From JAVJUV01 sp047314965 (GTDB lineage: Bacteria; Pseudomonadota; Alphaproteobacteria; Rhodobacterales; Rhodobacteraceae): a stretch of 64,000 nt of DNA. Below, in pieces: positions 8,269-17,359 of this stretch. The stretch is taken from NCBI RefSeq assembly GCF_047314965.1, contig NZ_JBLBVK010000051.1, positions 119,422 to 183,421 on the forward strand. Direction: 5' to 3'. Positions within the stretch are counted from its first letter, which is position 1, and each line of letters starts with the position of its first letter. The translations under genes were made by a program, and so were the position numbers. A model generated the notes under the pieces. It searched no databases. It had not been told where the DNA came from and saw only the letters and a program-made list of their open reading frames with translations.

Positions 8269-8324
8269 GAGGGGGGCTCCGCCCCCCGCTGCGCTCCCCC
8301 AGGAGTATTTGGGAAAAGAAGAAG
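8269..8324 (+). repeat. GC-rich intergenic repeat, copy 1
   Basis: In the 85-base gap between kbl and tdh lies a stem-loop of GGGGGGC, loop TCC and GCCCCCC (8271-8287). It is followed by GCTGCGCTCCCCC and an A-rich tail ending in GAAAAGAAGAAG. The copy at 48399-48460 has the same plan on the other strand. Similar elements are, from memory, dispersed in Rhodobacteraceae genomes. Confidence 0.6.
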
Positions 8325-8335
8325 CTGGTTTTCGG

Positions 8336-9517
8336 TCAAATTGCACCTGTTTCGCGGCCGGCCTCGGCGAAGGCGGAAGCAGCATGGTCGAGGTCGTCTT
8401 TCGTCAGGGCCGCGTTCATCTGGGTCCGGATTCGAGCCTGCCCCCTGGGGACCACGGGGAAGAAGAACCCCGCCACGTAGACTCCGAGTTTGTCGAGGGC
8501 TGCGGCCATGTCCTGCGCAAGGCGCGCGTCGCCCAGCATGACGGGCACGATCGGGTGTTCGCCGGGCAGAAGATCGAAACCCGCCGCTTCCAGCTTGCCC
8601 CGCCAGTAGGCGGTGTTTCCGAAAAGCCGGGCGCGGAGGCTGTCGCCTTCCTCGACCAGCCGGATCGCCTCGATCCCGGCGGCGGTCACCATGGGCGGCA
8701 GGGCGTTCGAGAAGAGATAGGGCCGCGCGCGCTGGCGCAGGAGATCGACGATGCGCCGGCTGGCGGCGACATAGCCTCCGATGGCACCGCCCATCGCCTT
8801 GCCGAGGGTGCCGGTCAGGATATCGACCTTCACTCCCGCGTGGGCCGGGGTGCCGGCACCCTTTGGCCCCATGAAGCCGGTGGCATGGCAGTCGTCGACC
8901 ATGATCAGCGCGTCATAGCGGTCGGCCAGCGACCGGATGTCCCTCAGCTTCGCGAGATACCCGTCCATCGAGAAGACACCATCAGTTGCGATCATGACGA
9001 AGCGGGCGCCGTCTGCGCGGGCTTGCTTCAGTTGCGCCTCGAGATCGTCCATGTCGCTGTTCGCATAGCGATAGCGCTTTGCCTTGCAGAGTCGGATACC
9101 GTCGATGATCGACGCGTGATTGAGCGCGTCCGAGACGATGGCGTCTTCGGGTCCAAGAATCGGCTCGAACACGCCGCCATTGGCGTCGAAGCAGGCGGCG
9201 AAGAGGATCGAGTCGTCCATGCCGAGGAAGCGCGCCAATTCGGTTTCCAACTGACGGTGGAGGTCCTGCGTTCCGCAGATGAACCGCACCGAGGCCATGC
9301 CGAAGCCGTGGTCATCCATCGCCGCCTTTGCCGCCGCGATCAGGCGAGGATGATCGGCGAGACCGAGGTAGTTGTTGGCGCATAAGTTCAGCATCTCGCG
9401 ATCCCCGACACGGATGTGCGCGCCCTGCGGAGAGGTGATCTGTCGCTCGCGCTTCATCAGGCCCTGCGCCTCGATGTCGGCGAGCGTCGCGTCGAGATGA
9501 GATTCGAAATCGGCCAT
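8336..9517 (-). CDS. kbl: Glycine C-acetyltransferase (2-amino-3-ketobutyrate CoA ligase)
   Basis: The 393-residue PLP enzyme is of the alpha-oxoamine synthase family. It shows NLCANNYLGLADHP near the N-terminus, the FDANGGVFEPILG segment, the MVDDCHATGFMG motif, and the PLP lysine in TGTLGKAMGGAIGGY. It cleaves 2-amino-3-ketobutyrate with CoA into glycine and acetyl-CoA, completing threonine breakdown with Tdh. The ATG at 9517 follows GGAG at 6 bases. It is the first gene of the kbl-tdh operon. Confidence 0.95.
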   Translation of the reverse strand: MADFESHLDATLADIEAQGLMKRERQITSPQGAHIRVGDREMLNLCANNYLGLADHPRLIAAAKAAMDDHGFGMASVRFICGTQDLHRQLETELARFLGMDDSILFAACFDANGGVFEPILGPEDAIVSDALNHASIIDGIRLCKAKRYRYANSDMDDLEAQLKQARADGARFVMIATDGVFSMDGYLAKLRDIRSLADRYDALIMVDDCHATGFMGPKGAGTPAHAGVKVDILTGTLGKAMGGAIGGYVAASRRIVDLLRQRARPYLFSNALPPMVTAAGIEAIRLVEEGDSLRARLFGNTAYWRGKLEAAGFDLLPGEHPIVPVMLGDARLAQDMAAALDKLGVYVAGFFFPVVPRGQARIRTQMNAALTKDDLDHAASAFAEAGRETGAI

Positions 9518-9710
9518 GGTGTACTCCGCTCCGAGCAGGTCCAGCATCGCCCGAACAGTGCCCGACGTGCAAGCGGTCCGACCGGCCATCCTGCCAACCG
9601 GACTTGCAGGCGAAACCCGCGTCAAAGCGCGCCGGCTCGGGCTTTGCAACTGGAAGGTCGGCCAGATTTGTGGCTTTGTCCACGATTAGCAGATTTTGGA
9701 AGGAATAGGC

Positions 9711-10886
9711 ATGAAAGACATCGTCATACTTTCGGGCGCACGCACAGCGATCGGAACCTTTGGGGGATCGCTGGCGGACACCGCGCCGATCACGCTTGCT
9801 GCGACCGTCGCACGGGCGGCGCTGGAGCGCGCAGGCCTGGACGGCGGCCAGATCGGTCATGTTGCCTATGGGCATGTCATCAACACCGAGCCGCGCGACA
9901 TGTACCTGAGCCGGGTGGCCGCCATGGAAGCCGGTATCCCGGATACGACGCCGGCGATGAACGTCAACCGGCTCTGCGGATCGGGCGCGCAGGCGATCGT
10001 CAGCGTGATCCAGTCGCTGGCGATGGGCGACGCAGAGTTCGGTCTGGCCGGCGGCGCGGAAAGCATGAGCCGGTCTCCCTATATCCTTCCGGCCGCCCGC
10101 TGGGGGCAGAAGATGGGCGACACATCAGGCGCGGACATGATGCTGGGCGCACTGAACTGCCCCTTCGGCACCGGGCACATGGGTGTGACCGCCGAGAATG
10201 TCGCCGCGGAGCACGACATCAGCCGCGAAGCGCAGGACGCCTTTGCCATGGAGAGCCAGGAACGGGCGGCGAAGGCGATCGCCGAGGGCCGGTTCAAGGA
10301 CCAGATCGTTCCGGTCGAGGTGCGCGTGAAGCGCGACATGGTTCCCTTCGACACGGACGAACATCCGAAGGCAACCTCGCTGGACAAGCTGGCCGGTCTG
10401 CGCGCGGTGTTCCAAAAGGACGGAACCGTGACCGCAGGCAATGCCAGCGGGATCAACGACGGTGCCGCCGCGCTGGCTCTGGCGACGGCGGAAGCCGCCG
10501 AAGCGGCAGGTCTGACGCCCCGCGCGCGCGTCTTGGGTTATGCCCATGCCGGTGTCCGGCCCGAGGTCATGGGGATCGGCCCAGTTCCCGCAGTCGAGAA
10601 CCTGTTGGCCCGGACCGGACTGTCGGTTGGCGATTTCGACGTGATCGAGTCGAACGAGGCTTTTGCAGCCCAGGCACTCGCGGTGAACAAGGGGCTTGGC
10701 CTCGATCCGGCCAAAGTCAATCCGAACGGCGGCGCCATCGCGCTGGGACATCCCGTGGGCGCCACGGGCGCGATCCTCGCGGTCAAGGCGATTTACGAAC
10801 TGGAGAGGACCGGCGGCTCGAAGGCGCTGATCACCATGTGCATCGGCGGCGGACAGGGCATCGCGCTGGCCATCGAGCGGGTGTAA
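9711..10886 (+). CDS. Acetyl-CoA C-acyltransferase (thiolase)
   Basis: The 391-residue thiolase has the acyl-accepting cysteine at C89 (NRLCGSGAQ), the NEAFAAQ loop, the catalytic histidine in GHPVGATGA and the second cysteine in CIGGGQG near the end. It either condenses two acetyl-CoA units or cleaves 3-ketoacyl-CoA. With no phaB or fatty-acid genes beside it, biosynthetic and degradative roles cannot be separated. AAGGAATAGGC precedes the ATG. It is divergent from kbl, so their promoters share a 193-base gap. Confidence 0.9.
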   Translation: MKDIVILSGARTAIGTFGGSLADTAPITLAATVARAALERAGLDGGQIGHVAYGHVINTEPRDMYLSRVAAMEAGIPDTTPAMNVNRLCGSGAQAIVSVIQSLAMGDAEFGLAGGAESMSRSPYILPAARWGQKMGDTSGADMMLGALNCPFGTGHMGVTAENVAAEHDISREAQDAFAMESQERAAKAIAEGRFKDQIVPVEVRVKRDMVPFDTDEHPKATSLDKLAGLRAVFQKDGTVTAGNASGINDGAAALALATAEAAEAAGLTPRARVLGYAHAGVRPEVMGIGPVPAVENLLARTGLSVGDFDVIESNEAFAAQALAVNKGLGLDPAKVNPNGGAIALGHPVGATGAILAVKAIYELERTGGSKALITMCIGGGQGIALAIERV

Positions 10887-10927
10887 CGCCGAGGCTCCGG
10901 TCGGTGCTTCGAACATGACCGCAACGC

Positions 10928-10956
10928 CGGGCATCCGCGAAGATCGCGGGTGCCCG
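10928..10956 (+). other. Stem-loop between thiolase and asparaginase-like genes
   Basis: CGGGCATCCGCG and CGCGGGTGCCCG form a 12-pair stem with one G-U pair around the loop AAGAT. It begins 41 bases after the thiolase stop and ends 17 bases before the next ATG. AAAAC follows rather than T, so it may be an mRNA-stabilising or leader hairpin rather than a true terminator. Confidence 0.4.
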
Positions 10957-10973
10957 AAAACAGGGGAGGCTTC

Positions 10974-11465
10974 ATGAAAGACGTGCGTATCATCGTGACG
11001 GGCGGCACCATCGACAAGGTGCACGACCCGATGACCGAAGGGCTGGCCTTTGCCAAGGATCAGTCTACGCATATCCCCGAGATCCTGTCGATCGGACGCT
11101 GCGATTTTCCGAAGGTCGAACGGATCATGCTGAAGGACAGTCTCGACTTCGACGATACGGACCGGGATGCGATCACCGCTGCCGTGCTGGCGGCGGAGGA
11201 AACCGCCATCGTGGTGACCCACGGAACCGGCACCATGGGCGAAAGCGCGCGCTGGCTGGCCCGGCGCGTCAGCGGCAAGACGGTGGTCTTGACCGGCGCG
11301 ATGCGGCCGCACTCTCTGAGCTTTTCGGACGGTCCCTTCAACCTGGGCGGCGCGATCATTGCCGCGCAGACCCTGCCCGAAGGTATCTATGGCGTGATGA
11401 ACGGCCGCGTCTTCGAGGCCGGACAGTTGAACAAGAACACCGAGCAGGGCCGCTTCGACGCCTGA
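10974..11465 (+). CDS. Half-size asparaginase-domain protein
   Basis: The 163-residue protein covers only the N-terminal domain of type I/II L-asparaginases. It has both nucleophile-region motifs: VTGGTIDK close to the start and VVTHGTGTM near residue 82, followed by VVLTGAMRP. Full asparaginases are about 330 residues and complete the site with a C-terminal domain, which is absent. The stop is clean and the next gene is unrelated, so this looks like a naturally short family member rather than a broken gene. GGAGG precedes the ATG. Activity uncertain. Confidence 0.75.
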   Translation: MKDVRIIVTGGTIDKVHDPMTEGLAFAKDQSTHIPEILSIGRCDFPKVERIMLKDSLDFDDTDRDAITAAVLAAEETAIVVTHGTGTMGESARWLARRVSGKTVVLTGAMRPHSLSFSDGPFNLGGAIIAAQTLPEGIYGVMNGRVFEAGQLNKNTEQGRFDA

Positions 11466-11510
11466 GAGGCGTCCGTTTCTTAACGCACCATTTACCTCAT
11501 ACTGGCCATA

Positions 11511-11535
11511 AGGCGCTGGTTCATCCGGAGCGCCT
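11511..11535 (+). promoter_or_regulatory. Hairpin covering the kinase ribosome-binding site
   Basis: AGGCGCT (11511-11517) pairs perfectly with AGCGCCT (11529-11535). The right arm overlaps the GGAG that precedes the kinase ATG at 11540, so the fold would limit translation start. Confidence 0.35.
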
Positions 11536-11539
11536 CTAA

Positions 11540-13900
11540 ATGGATTTTGCCGAACAGCTTGCCGCCGAGCGGCGCGCGCGACTGGCCGCCGAACGGTTGC
11601 TGGAGCAGAACAGGACCGAGCTTTACGAGGCCAACCAGAAACTTTCGATACATGCCCGCTCGCTGTCGAAGGAAATCGCGACGACGCAGGAGGGCCTTGT
11701 CACCGCCCGGCACGAAGCGGCCGAGTTTCGGGCACGGTTCGATACGGCGCAGCAGCGCCTTGCGCATGCCGAAAGCGCGATCATGATCGCCGAACGGCGT
11801 CTCTGGGACTCTCTGGAAACCATCCGGGACGGGTTTGCCGTCTTCGATCCCGGTGACGTTCTGATCGCCGCAAACCGCGCCTTCCTTGCCATTTTCGACG
11901 GGCTGGAGATGGTGCGGCCGGGCATCGCGATGACCGAGCTTCTGCTGCTTCTGGCCGAAGAGGGCATCGTTGACACCGGCGGTCTGAAAGCGGGCGACTG
12001 GCAGGCCAAGATGCTGAAGCGTTTGCAGGCGCCACGCATCGAATCCTCCGTGCTGAAGATCTGGAACGGGCAGTACGTCAAGCTGATCGACCGGCGCACC
12101 CGCGACGGCGACCTTGTCACCCTTGCGTTGAACATCACCGATCAGATCGCGCGCGAGCAGCAGTTGCAGGACGCGCGACAGAGGGCCGAGACCGCGAACC
12201 GGGCAAAGTCTGCCTTTCTGGCGAACATGAGCCACGAGATACGGACGCCGATGAACGGAATCATTGGCATGGCCGACATGCTGGCGGAGACGCCTCTGGA
12301 AGAAGAGCAGCGCGTCTTCATCGACACGATCCGGTCCTCGGGCGAAGCGCTTTTGGTGATCATCAACGATGTGCTGGACTACTCCAAGATCGAGGCCGAG
12401 AAGATCAGCTTCAAGACCAAGCCCTTCGATCTGGAGCGGTGCATCCACGAGGTGGTCACGCTTCTTGGTCCCGGTGCCTATGACAAGGGTCTGCAGCTGG
12501 CGGTGGACTATGACCTGTTCATGCCCACCACCTACATCGGCGATGCCGGGCGTGTGCGACAGGTTCTGACCAATCTCGTGGGCAATGCCATCAAGTTCAC
12601 CGAGACGGGCCACGTGGTGATCCGAGTAGTAGGCCTGCCGGGCGAAAACAACGAGGTATACCGCGTCCATGTGACCGTGGAGGACACCGGCATCGGGATA
12701 CCCAAGGACAAGCTGGAGGATATCTTCCGCGAGTTCCACCAGGTCGAGAACGACAGGGACCGGACACATGACGGCACCGGGCTTGGCCTTGCCATAACCA
12801 AGCGGCTGGTCGAATTGATGGGTGGCGAGATCTGGGTCGATTCCAGCGAAGGCGACGGGTCTGGCTTCGGGTTCACGGTTACAATGCAATCGGTCGAGCA
12901 GGTCGAAGGAGACGATATCGCAGCTCCGGCCTGGATGAACAGGGCGTTCGTCATGGAAAGCGAGGGCCTGAACCGCTCGATCATCGAGAAGCAACTGAAC
13001 CTGATGGGACTGCGGCCGGTCCCGGTCTCGTCGATCGAGGAACTGGCGCTGCACCGGGCAGGCCCAGCCGACCTGATCTTCCTGGATCCATCGGTTCTGG
13101 GCGGCGATGAGCGGGTCGCGGCCAGAGTTGTGCGAGACAGGTTCACCCCCGCTGCCATGATCCTGCTGGCCACAGCTCCGACAGGTCAGGCGCGGGGCAG
13201 CTTGCCGTATGATGTGGTACTGCAACGGCCGGTTTTGCGCGCAGGGCTGAGCAACTGCCTTCGCTCGATCCCGGAACCGAAAGCCGACGTGGCATTCGTC
13301 GGCGGGAAAATTTCCGTACCGACGGATGCGTCTGAGTTTCACAACGCAATCGGGACGGGCATGTTCGCCCCAGTGGCGGAGGAGCATGTCGGCGCTGAAA
13401 TCGTCGATACGCAGGCCGGACCTATACCAACATCGGAAGCGGACGACGGCTGGGGGTTGCCGGTGACATCTCCACTTCGGCGCCTGCGCGTGCTGGTCGC
13501 CGAGGACAACCGGACGAACCGGCTGGTCATCGAGAAGATGCTGAAGCACATGAATATCGATCTGGCCTTTGCCGAGAACGGAAAGGATGCGTTGGATCAG
13601 TACCAGTGGCGCCAGCCCGACATCCTTTTCACCGACATCTCGATGCCGAAGATGGACGGAAAGGAGGCGGCGCGCCGGATCAGGATGCTGGAAGCCTCAG
13701 AGGGACTGGTACGCTGTCCGATCATAGCGATCACCGCGCATGCGATGGAGGGCGATGCGGAGGAAATCCTTGACGCCGGGATCGACCACTACCTGTCAAA
13801 ACCGGTCAAGAAAGCACAACTGATCGCGCATATCGCCGCCGTTGCGGATGATCATGTCCAAAACCCTGAACCGGCCCACGATATCGCGGCGACAGGTTAG
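11540..13900 (+). CDS. Hybrid sensor histidine kinase with one degenerate and one intact receiver domain
   Basis: The 786-residue protein has no membrane segment. Order: coiled coil (about 1-90), PAS-like domain (90-200), HisKA with phospho-acceptor H232 in SHEIRTPMNG, HATPase with NAIKFT, EDTGIGIP and GTGLGLAI, a receiver-like domain at about 470-580, and a C-terminal receiver (650-765) with AEDN and phospho-acceptor D699 in LFTDISMP. The first receiver has lost the acidic pair and the conserved lysine (LQRP), so it is probably structural. It should pass phosphate from H232 to D699 and on to an unlinked partner. No cognate regulator is adjacent and the input signal is unknown. Confidence 0.9.
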   Translation: MDFAEQLAAERRARLAAERLLEQNRTELYEANQKLSIHARSLSKEIATTQEGLVTARHEAAEFRARFDTAQQRLAHAESAIMIAERRLWDSLETIRDGFAVFDPGDVLIAANRAFLAIFDGLEMVRPGIAMTELLLLLAEEGIVDTGGLKAGDWQAKMLKRLQAPRIESSVLKIWNGQYVKLIDRRTRDGDLVTLALNITDQIAREQQLQDARQRAETANRAKSAFLANMSHEIRTPMNGIIGMADMLAETPLEEEQRVFIDTIRSSGEALLVIINDVLDYSKIEAEKISFKTKPFDLERCIHEVVTLLGPGAYDKGLQLAVDYDLFMPTTYIGDAGRVRQVLTNLVGNAIKFTETGHVVIRVVGLPGENNEVYRVHVTVEDTGIGIPKDKLEDIFREFHQVENDRDRTHDGTGLGLAITKRLVELMGGEIWVDSSEGDGSGFGFTVTMQSVEQVEGDDIAAPAWMNRAFVMESEGLNRSIIEKQLNLMGLRPVPVSSIEELALHRAGPADLIFLDPSVLGGDERVAARVVRDRFTPAAMILLATAPTGQARGSLPYDVVLQRPVLRAGLSNCLRSIPEPKADVAFVGGKISVPTDASEFHNAIGTGMFAPVAEEHVGAEIVDTQAGPIPTSEADDGWGLPVTSPLRRLRVLVAEDNRTNRLVIEKMLKHMNIDLAFAENGKDALDQYQWRQPDILFTDISMPKMDGKEAARRIRMLEASEGLVRCPIIAITAHAMEGDAEEILDAGIDHYLSKPVKKAQLIAHIAAVADDHVQNPEPAHDIAATG

Positions 13901-13903
13901 CCT

Positions 13904-14689
13904 TTACGCGGCACGCTCGGCGGCCTCGGCATCGCGATGGAAGGTCAGGTGTGCCCCGTCTTCGCTGGCTTCGACGAAACGGTACCCGCCAAGATCAAAA
14001 TCGCGCAGTCCCTCTTCGGTCGTGACCCGGTTTTCGACGATGAAGCGCGCCATGGCGCCGCGCGCCTTCTTTGCGAAGAAGCTGACGATCTTGGGTGTAC
14101 CGTTCTTCACTTCGTAGAAGCCCGGCGTGACCACCCGCAACTTCAGCGCCTTCATATCGACCGCGCCGAAGTATTCCTGGCTGGCGCAATTCACGAGGAT
14201 ATCCGTGCCCGCCTCCTCGGCGGCCTCGTTCAGGGCGCGGGCGATGCTGTCGCCCCAGAAATCGTAGAGATTGTTGCCCCGGCGTGTCTTGAGACGGCTG
14301 CCCATTTCCAGCCGGTAGGGCTGGATCGCGTCCATCGGGCGCAGGACGCCGTAAAGGCCGGACAGGATGCGCATGTAGGTCTGGGCCCGTTCGCGGCCCT
14401 CGTCATCGAGAGATGCGGCGTCAAATCCCTGGAACGTGTCCCCGGCGAAGGCATAGAGCGCCGGGCGGGTCGCTTCGGGGGCGGGCGTCTCGCTGAAGTC
14501 ACGAAAGCGGTCGCGGTTCAATTTCGCCAGGTCATCGGACAGGTCCATCAGAGACTTGAGCTTGCCAAGCGTCAGTTGACGCGCGTGAGCGGCAAGGCGG
14601 GCGGCCTCGTCCGTGAAGGCGGGATCAGTGGTGGCGAACGGCCGCTCGGACCAGTCCAGGCGTTTGGCAGGTGATACGACGAGAAGCAT
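13904..14689 (-). CDS. yaaA: YaaA-family peroxide stress protein (DUF328)
   Basis: The 261-residue product begins MLLVVSPAKRLDW and carries YRLEMGSRLKT, LYDFWGD, NCASQEYFGAVD and TPGFYE, all characteristic of YaaA. In E. coli YaaA limits free intracellular iron during hydrogen peroxide stress and can bind DNA. The start at 14689 follows GGGGGA; an ATG 30 bases upstream has no comparable site. It is convergent with the kinase gene, separated by 3 bases. Confidence 0.92.
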   Translation of the reverse strand: MLLVVSPAKRLDWSERPFATTDPAFTDEAARLAAHARQLTLGKLKSLMDLSDDLAKLNRDRFRDFSETPAPEATRPALYAFAGDTFQGFDAASLDDEGRERAQTYMRILSGLYGVLRPMDAIQPYRLEMGSRLKTRRGNNLYDFWGDSIARALNEAAEEAGTDILVNCASQEYFGAVDMKALKLRVVTPGFYEVKNGTPKIVSFFAKKARGAMARFIVENRVTTEEGLRDFDLGGYRFVEASEDGAHLTFHRDAEAAERAA

Positions 14690-14763
14690 TTCGGTCCCCC
14701 TTTTCCTTGACCTCCCCAACTAGCATGTCGCGGCGGCGCGTCCAGCACCCGCAGACGCGACAA

Positions 14764-16818
14764 TCAGCCCTCGGCCAGCACCTCGGCAAAGGCGTCGCCG
14801 AACCGGTCGGCAAGACGATCGCCAAGGATGCGGTCCAGTTGTTCGCGTGCATCCGGCCCAAGCGCCGCGACCTTGGCCAGCAGCGCGGCGGAGCAGCTCA
14901 TCGGTTTTCCGGTGCCGTCTTCGCCGCGCTGAAGCCGGGCCTGCGCGGCCAGCAGGCGGTCGTAAACCGCGCCAGCGGCACGGCCCGCCAGCTTGCGGCG
15001 CGCCGGGTGCGCGGGTGCGGCCGCCTCGCCCGAGATGACCTCGAGAAAAGCCGCGCCGTAGCGTTCAAGCTTCTTGGCGCCGACACCACCGATCGCCGCC
15101 ATCTCGTCCAGCGTATTCGGCCGCTTTTCGGCCATCTCGATCAGCGTGCGGTCGTTGAAGATGACATAGGCCGGAACGCGGGCGGCTTCGGCCAGCGCGC
15201 GGCGCTTGGCCTTCAGGGCAGAGAGAAGAGGAGCGTCTTCTTCCGAAACAAGCGCCCGGGCAGAGGGGCGGCGCGCGGCGGCGGCGACAAGAGTGTCACG
15301 GCGCAGAGTGATGGCCTGCTCGCCGCGCAGGACCGGTCGCGCCCGCTCGGTCATGCGCAGTGCGCCGTGACGCTCGGGGTCTGGTCGCACGAGGTCGAAC
15401 CCCATCATCTGGCGAAAGATCGCGGCCCATTGGCGGCGATCGATGTCCTGCCCCACACCGAAGGTGGGCAGCGCATCATGGCCGCGCTGGCACACCTTGT
15501 CGGTGGCCGTGCCGACGAGAATATCCGTCAGGTGCCCGGCACCAAAGCTTTCGCCGGTCCGCAGGACCGCTGACAGGGCCTTCATGACCGCTTCGGTGCC
15601 GTCAAAGGTCTCGGGCGGGTTGTCGCAGAGATCGCACTTGCCGCAGGGCTCGATGGTTTCGCCGAAGTAGGCCAGCAGGGTCTGGCGGCGGCAAAACTGC
15701 GCCTCGGCAAGGCCGAGAAGCGCGTTCAGACGGCCGTGATCGGCCATGCGGCGTTCGGGTGGCGCGAGGCTTTCGTCGATCTGCATTCGGCGAAACCGGA
15801 TATCGTCGGCGCCGTAGAGCGTCAGAGTCTCGGCCGGAGCGCCGTCACGCCCCGCGCGGCCCACTTCCTGGTAGTAGGCTTCGATGGATTTCGGCAGGTC
15901 CGCGTGGGCGACCCAGCGGATGTCGGGCTTGTCGATGCCCATGCCGAAGGCCACGGTCGCGCAGACGATCAGCCCGTCATCGGTCTGGAATCGGCGCTCG
16001 ACCTCGCGGCGCTGATCGGCTTCCATGCCGCCGTGATAGGCCAGCGCCTCGTGACCCGCCTCGACCAGCGCGCGGGCGAGCGTTTCGGTCTTGGCGCGGG
16101 TGCCGGTGTAGACGATGCCGGATTGCCCCTTTCGCGCGGCGGCAAAGGCCAGGATCTGGTCGCGAGGCTTGTTCTTGGGTTCGAAGGCCAGATGGATGTT
16201 CGGGCGGTCGAAGCCCCCGAGAAAGATACGCGGCGCGCCGCCGCCGAACAGACGCTGGACGATCTCGTCCCGGGTCTCGGCATCCGCCGTGGCGGTGAAG
16301 GCCGCCAGCGGCACGTCAAGCGCGCGGCGGAGCGCCCCGATCCGCAGGTAGTCAGGCCGGAAATCATGGCCCCACTGGCTGACGCAATGGGCCTCGTCAA
16401 CGGCGATCAGCGTCACGCCGGCCTGGTTCAGCAGCCGCTCTGTGCCACCGGACGCCAGACGCTCGGGCGCCATGTAGAGGAGCTTGAGTTCGCCCCGGTG
16501 CAGAGCGTCGAAAACGGCGTTTGTCTCGTCATCCGTATTTCCGGAGGTCAGGGCACCCGCCGCGACCCCCGCTTCGCGCAACGCACGCACCTGATCGCGC
16601 ATCAGCGCGATCAGGGGGGAGATCACCACCGTTACACCGGGACGCAGCAGCGCCGGCAACTGGAAGCACAGCGACTTGCCTCCGCCGGTGGGCAGGATCG
16701 CCAATACGTCTTCGCCGCCGGACACCGCATCGACGATATCGGCCTGCATAGGGCGGAACGCGTTGAACCCGAAGATGTCGGACAGAAGGGATTGGGCGGT
16801 CGGCTGCGACCCGTCCAT
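14764..16818 (-). CDS. recQ: ATP-dependent DNA helicase RecQ
   Basis: The 684-residue protein has the RecQ core: FNAFRPMQADIV, Walker A LPTGGGKS, DEAH box in AVDEAHCVSQWGHDFRPDY, and VAFGMGIDKPD with GRAGRDG. A four-cysteine zinc site (C-CGKCDLC) and winged-helix region follow, then a C-terminal HRDC domain (about 520-600). It unwinds DNA 3' to 5' and acts in RecF-type recombination and fork repair. A further segment of about 80 residues after HRDC is common in alphaproteobacterial RecQ. Confidence 0.95.
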   Translation of the reverse strand: MDGSQPTAQSLLSDIFGFNAFRPMQADIVDAVSGGEDVLAILPTGGGKSLCFQLPALLRPGVTVVISPLIALMRDQVRALREAGVAAGALTSGNTDDETNAVFDALHRGELKLLYMAPERLASGGTERLLNQAGVTLIAVDEAHCVSQWGHDFRPDYLRIGALRRALDVPLAAFTATADAETRDEIVQRLFGGGAPRIFLGGFDRPNIHLAFEPKNKPRDQILAFAAARKGQSGIVYTGTRAKTETLARALVEAGHEALAYHGGMEADQRREVERRFQTDDGLIVCATVAFGMGIDKPDIRWVAHADLPKSIEAYYQEVGRAGRDGAPAETLTLYGADDIRFRRMQIDESLAPPERRMADHGRLNALLGLAEAQFCRRQTLLAYFGETIEPCGKCDLCDNPPETFDGTEAVMKALSAVLRTGESFGAGHLTDILVGTATDKVCQRGHDALPTFGVGQDIDRRQWAAIFRQMMGFDLVRPDPERHGALRMTERARPVLRGEQAITLRRDTLVAAAARRPSARALVSEEDAPLLSALKAKRRALAEAARVPAYVIFNDRTLIEMAEKRPNTLDEMAAIGGVGAKKLERYGAAFLEVISGEAAAPAHPARRKLAGRAAGAVYDRLLAAQARLQRGEDGTGKPMSCSAALLAKVAALGPDAREQLDRILGDRLADRFGDAFAEVLAEG

Positions 16819-16929
16819 GAAGTGCCTCGATTATGTCGCCTGCTCTTGTTGGCTATACCTTCGCACGTGAACGGGGCGTGAACAAGCCGAAGGCGCTGTG
16901 TCAGACGGAACAGATCGCGCGGGAGAGGA

Positions 16930-17223
16930 TCACATCAGGACGGCACGCGCGAGATCGGGGATCACGATGTCGCGCAGGATGATGATGATGATGAACAGGA
17001 CCAGCGGCGCGAGATCGAGCGCGCCCGTGTTCGGCAGCATCCGGCGAATGGGCGTATAGATCGGCTCCAGCAGCCTGTTCAGCCCGTCCCAGATCTGGGC
17101 GACGATCGGCTGACGCAGGTTCAGAACGTTGAAGTTGATCAGCCAGCTCATGACGATATGGACCAGCATGATGAAGAAGGCCACGTCCAAGAGAAGCTGA
17201 AGAATTTTCAGAATGGTGATCAT
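16930..17223 (-). CDS. YggT-family membrane protein
   Basis: The 97-residue protein has two hydrophobic regions separated by a polar loop. The loop LRQPIVAQIWDGLNRLLEPIYTPIRRMLPNTG is the YggT signature. It is an inner-membrane protein; relatives have been linked to osmotic tolerance and cell-division sites. The ATG at 17223 has only a weak ribosome site, and the hydrophobic N-terminus starts directly after it. Confidence 0.88.
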   Translation of the reverse strand: MITILKILQLLLDVAFFIMLVHIVMSWLINFNVLNLRQPIVAQIWDGLNRLLEPIYTPIRRMLPNTGALDLAPLVLFIIIIILRDIVIPDLARAVLM

Positions 17224-17359
17224 GCTCTGCCGATCCGTATTTTTTGCTGTGCATCGACCTAAGCCCGGGAGGCCCGCAGTGCAAGTCCAAGCTGCCGCAG
17301 CGTCGTGCTTGAAGCACGGGGCATTTTCATCGAAAGCACCGCACCCAGGAGGTGCCGCC

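Noticed and set aside
9711..10886. Assignment of the thiolase as phaA
   Set aside because: No phaB or phaC is adjacent; catalytic motifs are shared by all thiolases, so no gene symbol is given.
11492..13549. Long open frame of 685 codons on the minus strand opposite the histidine kinase gene
   Set aside because: It mirrors the codon pattern of the kinase, has no recognisable domain or ribosome site, and G+C-rich DNA often keeps the antisense frame open. Similar long antisense frames opposite dmdA, tdh, dxs and ade were rejected for the same reason.
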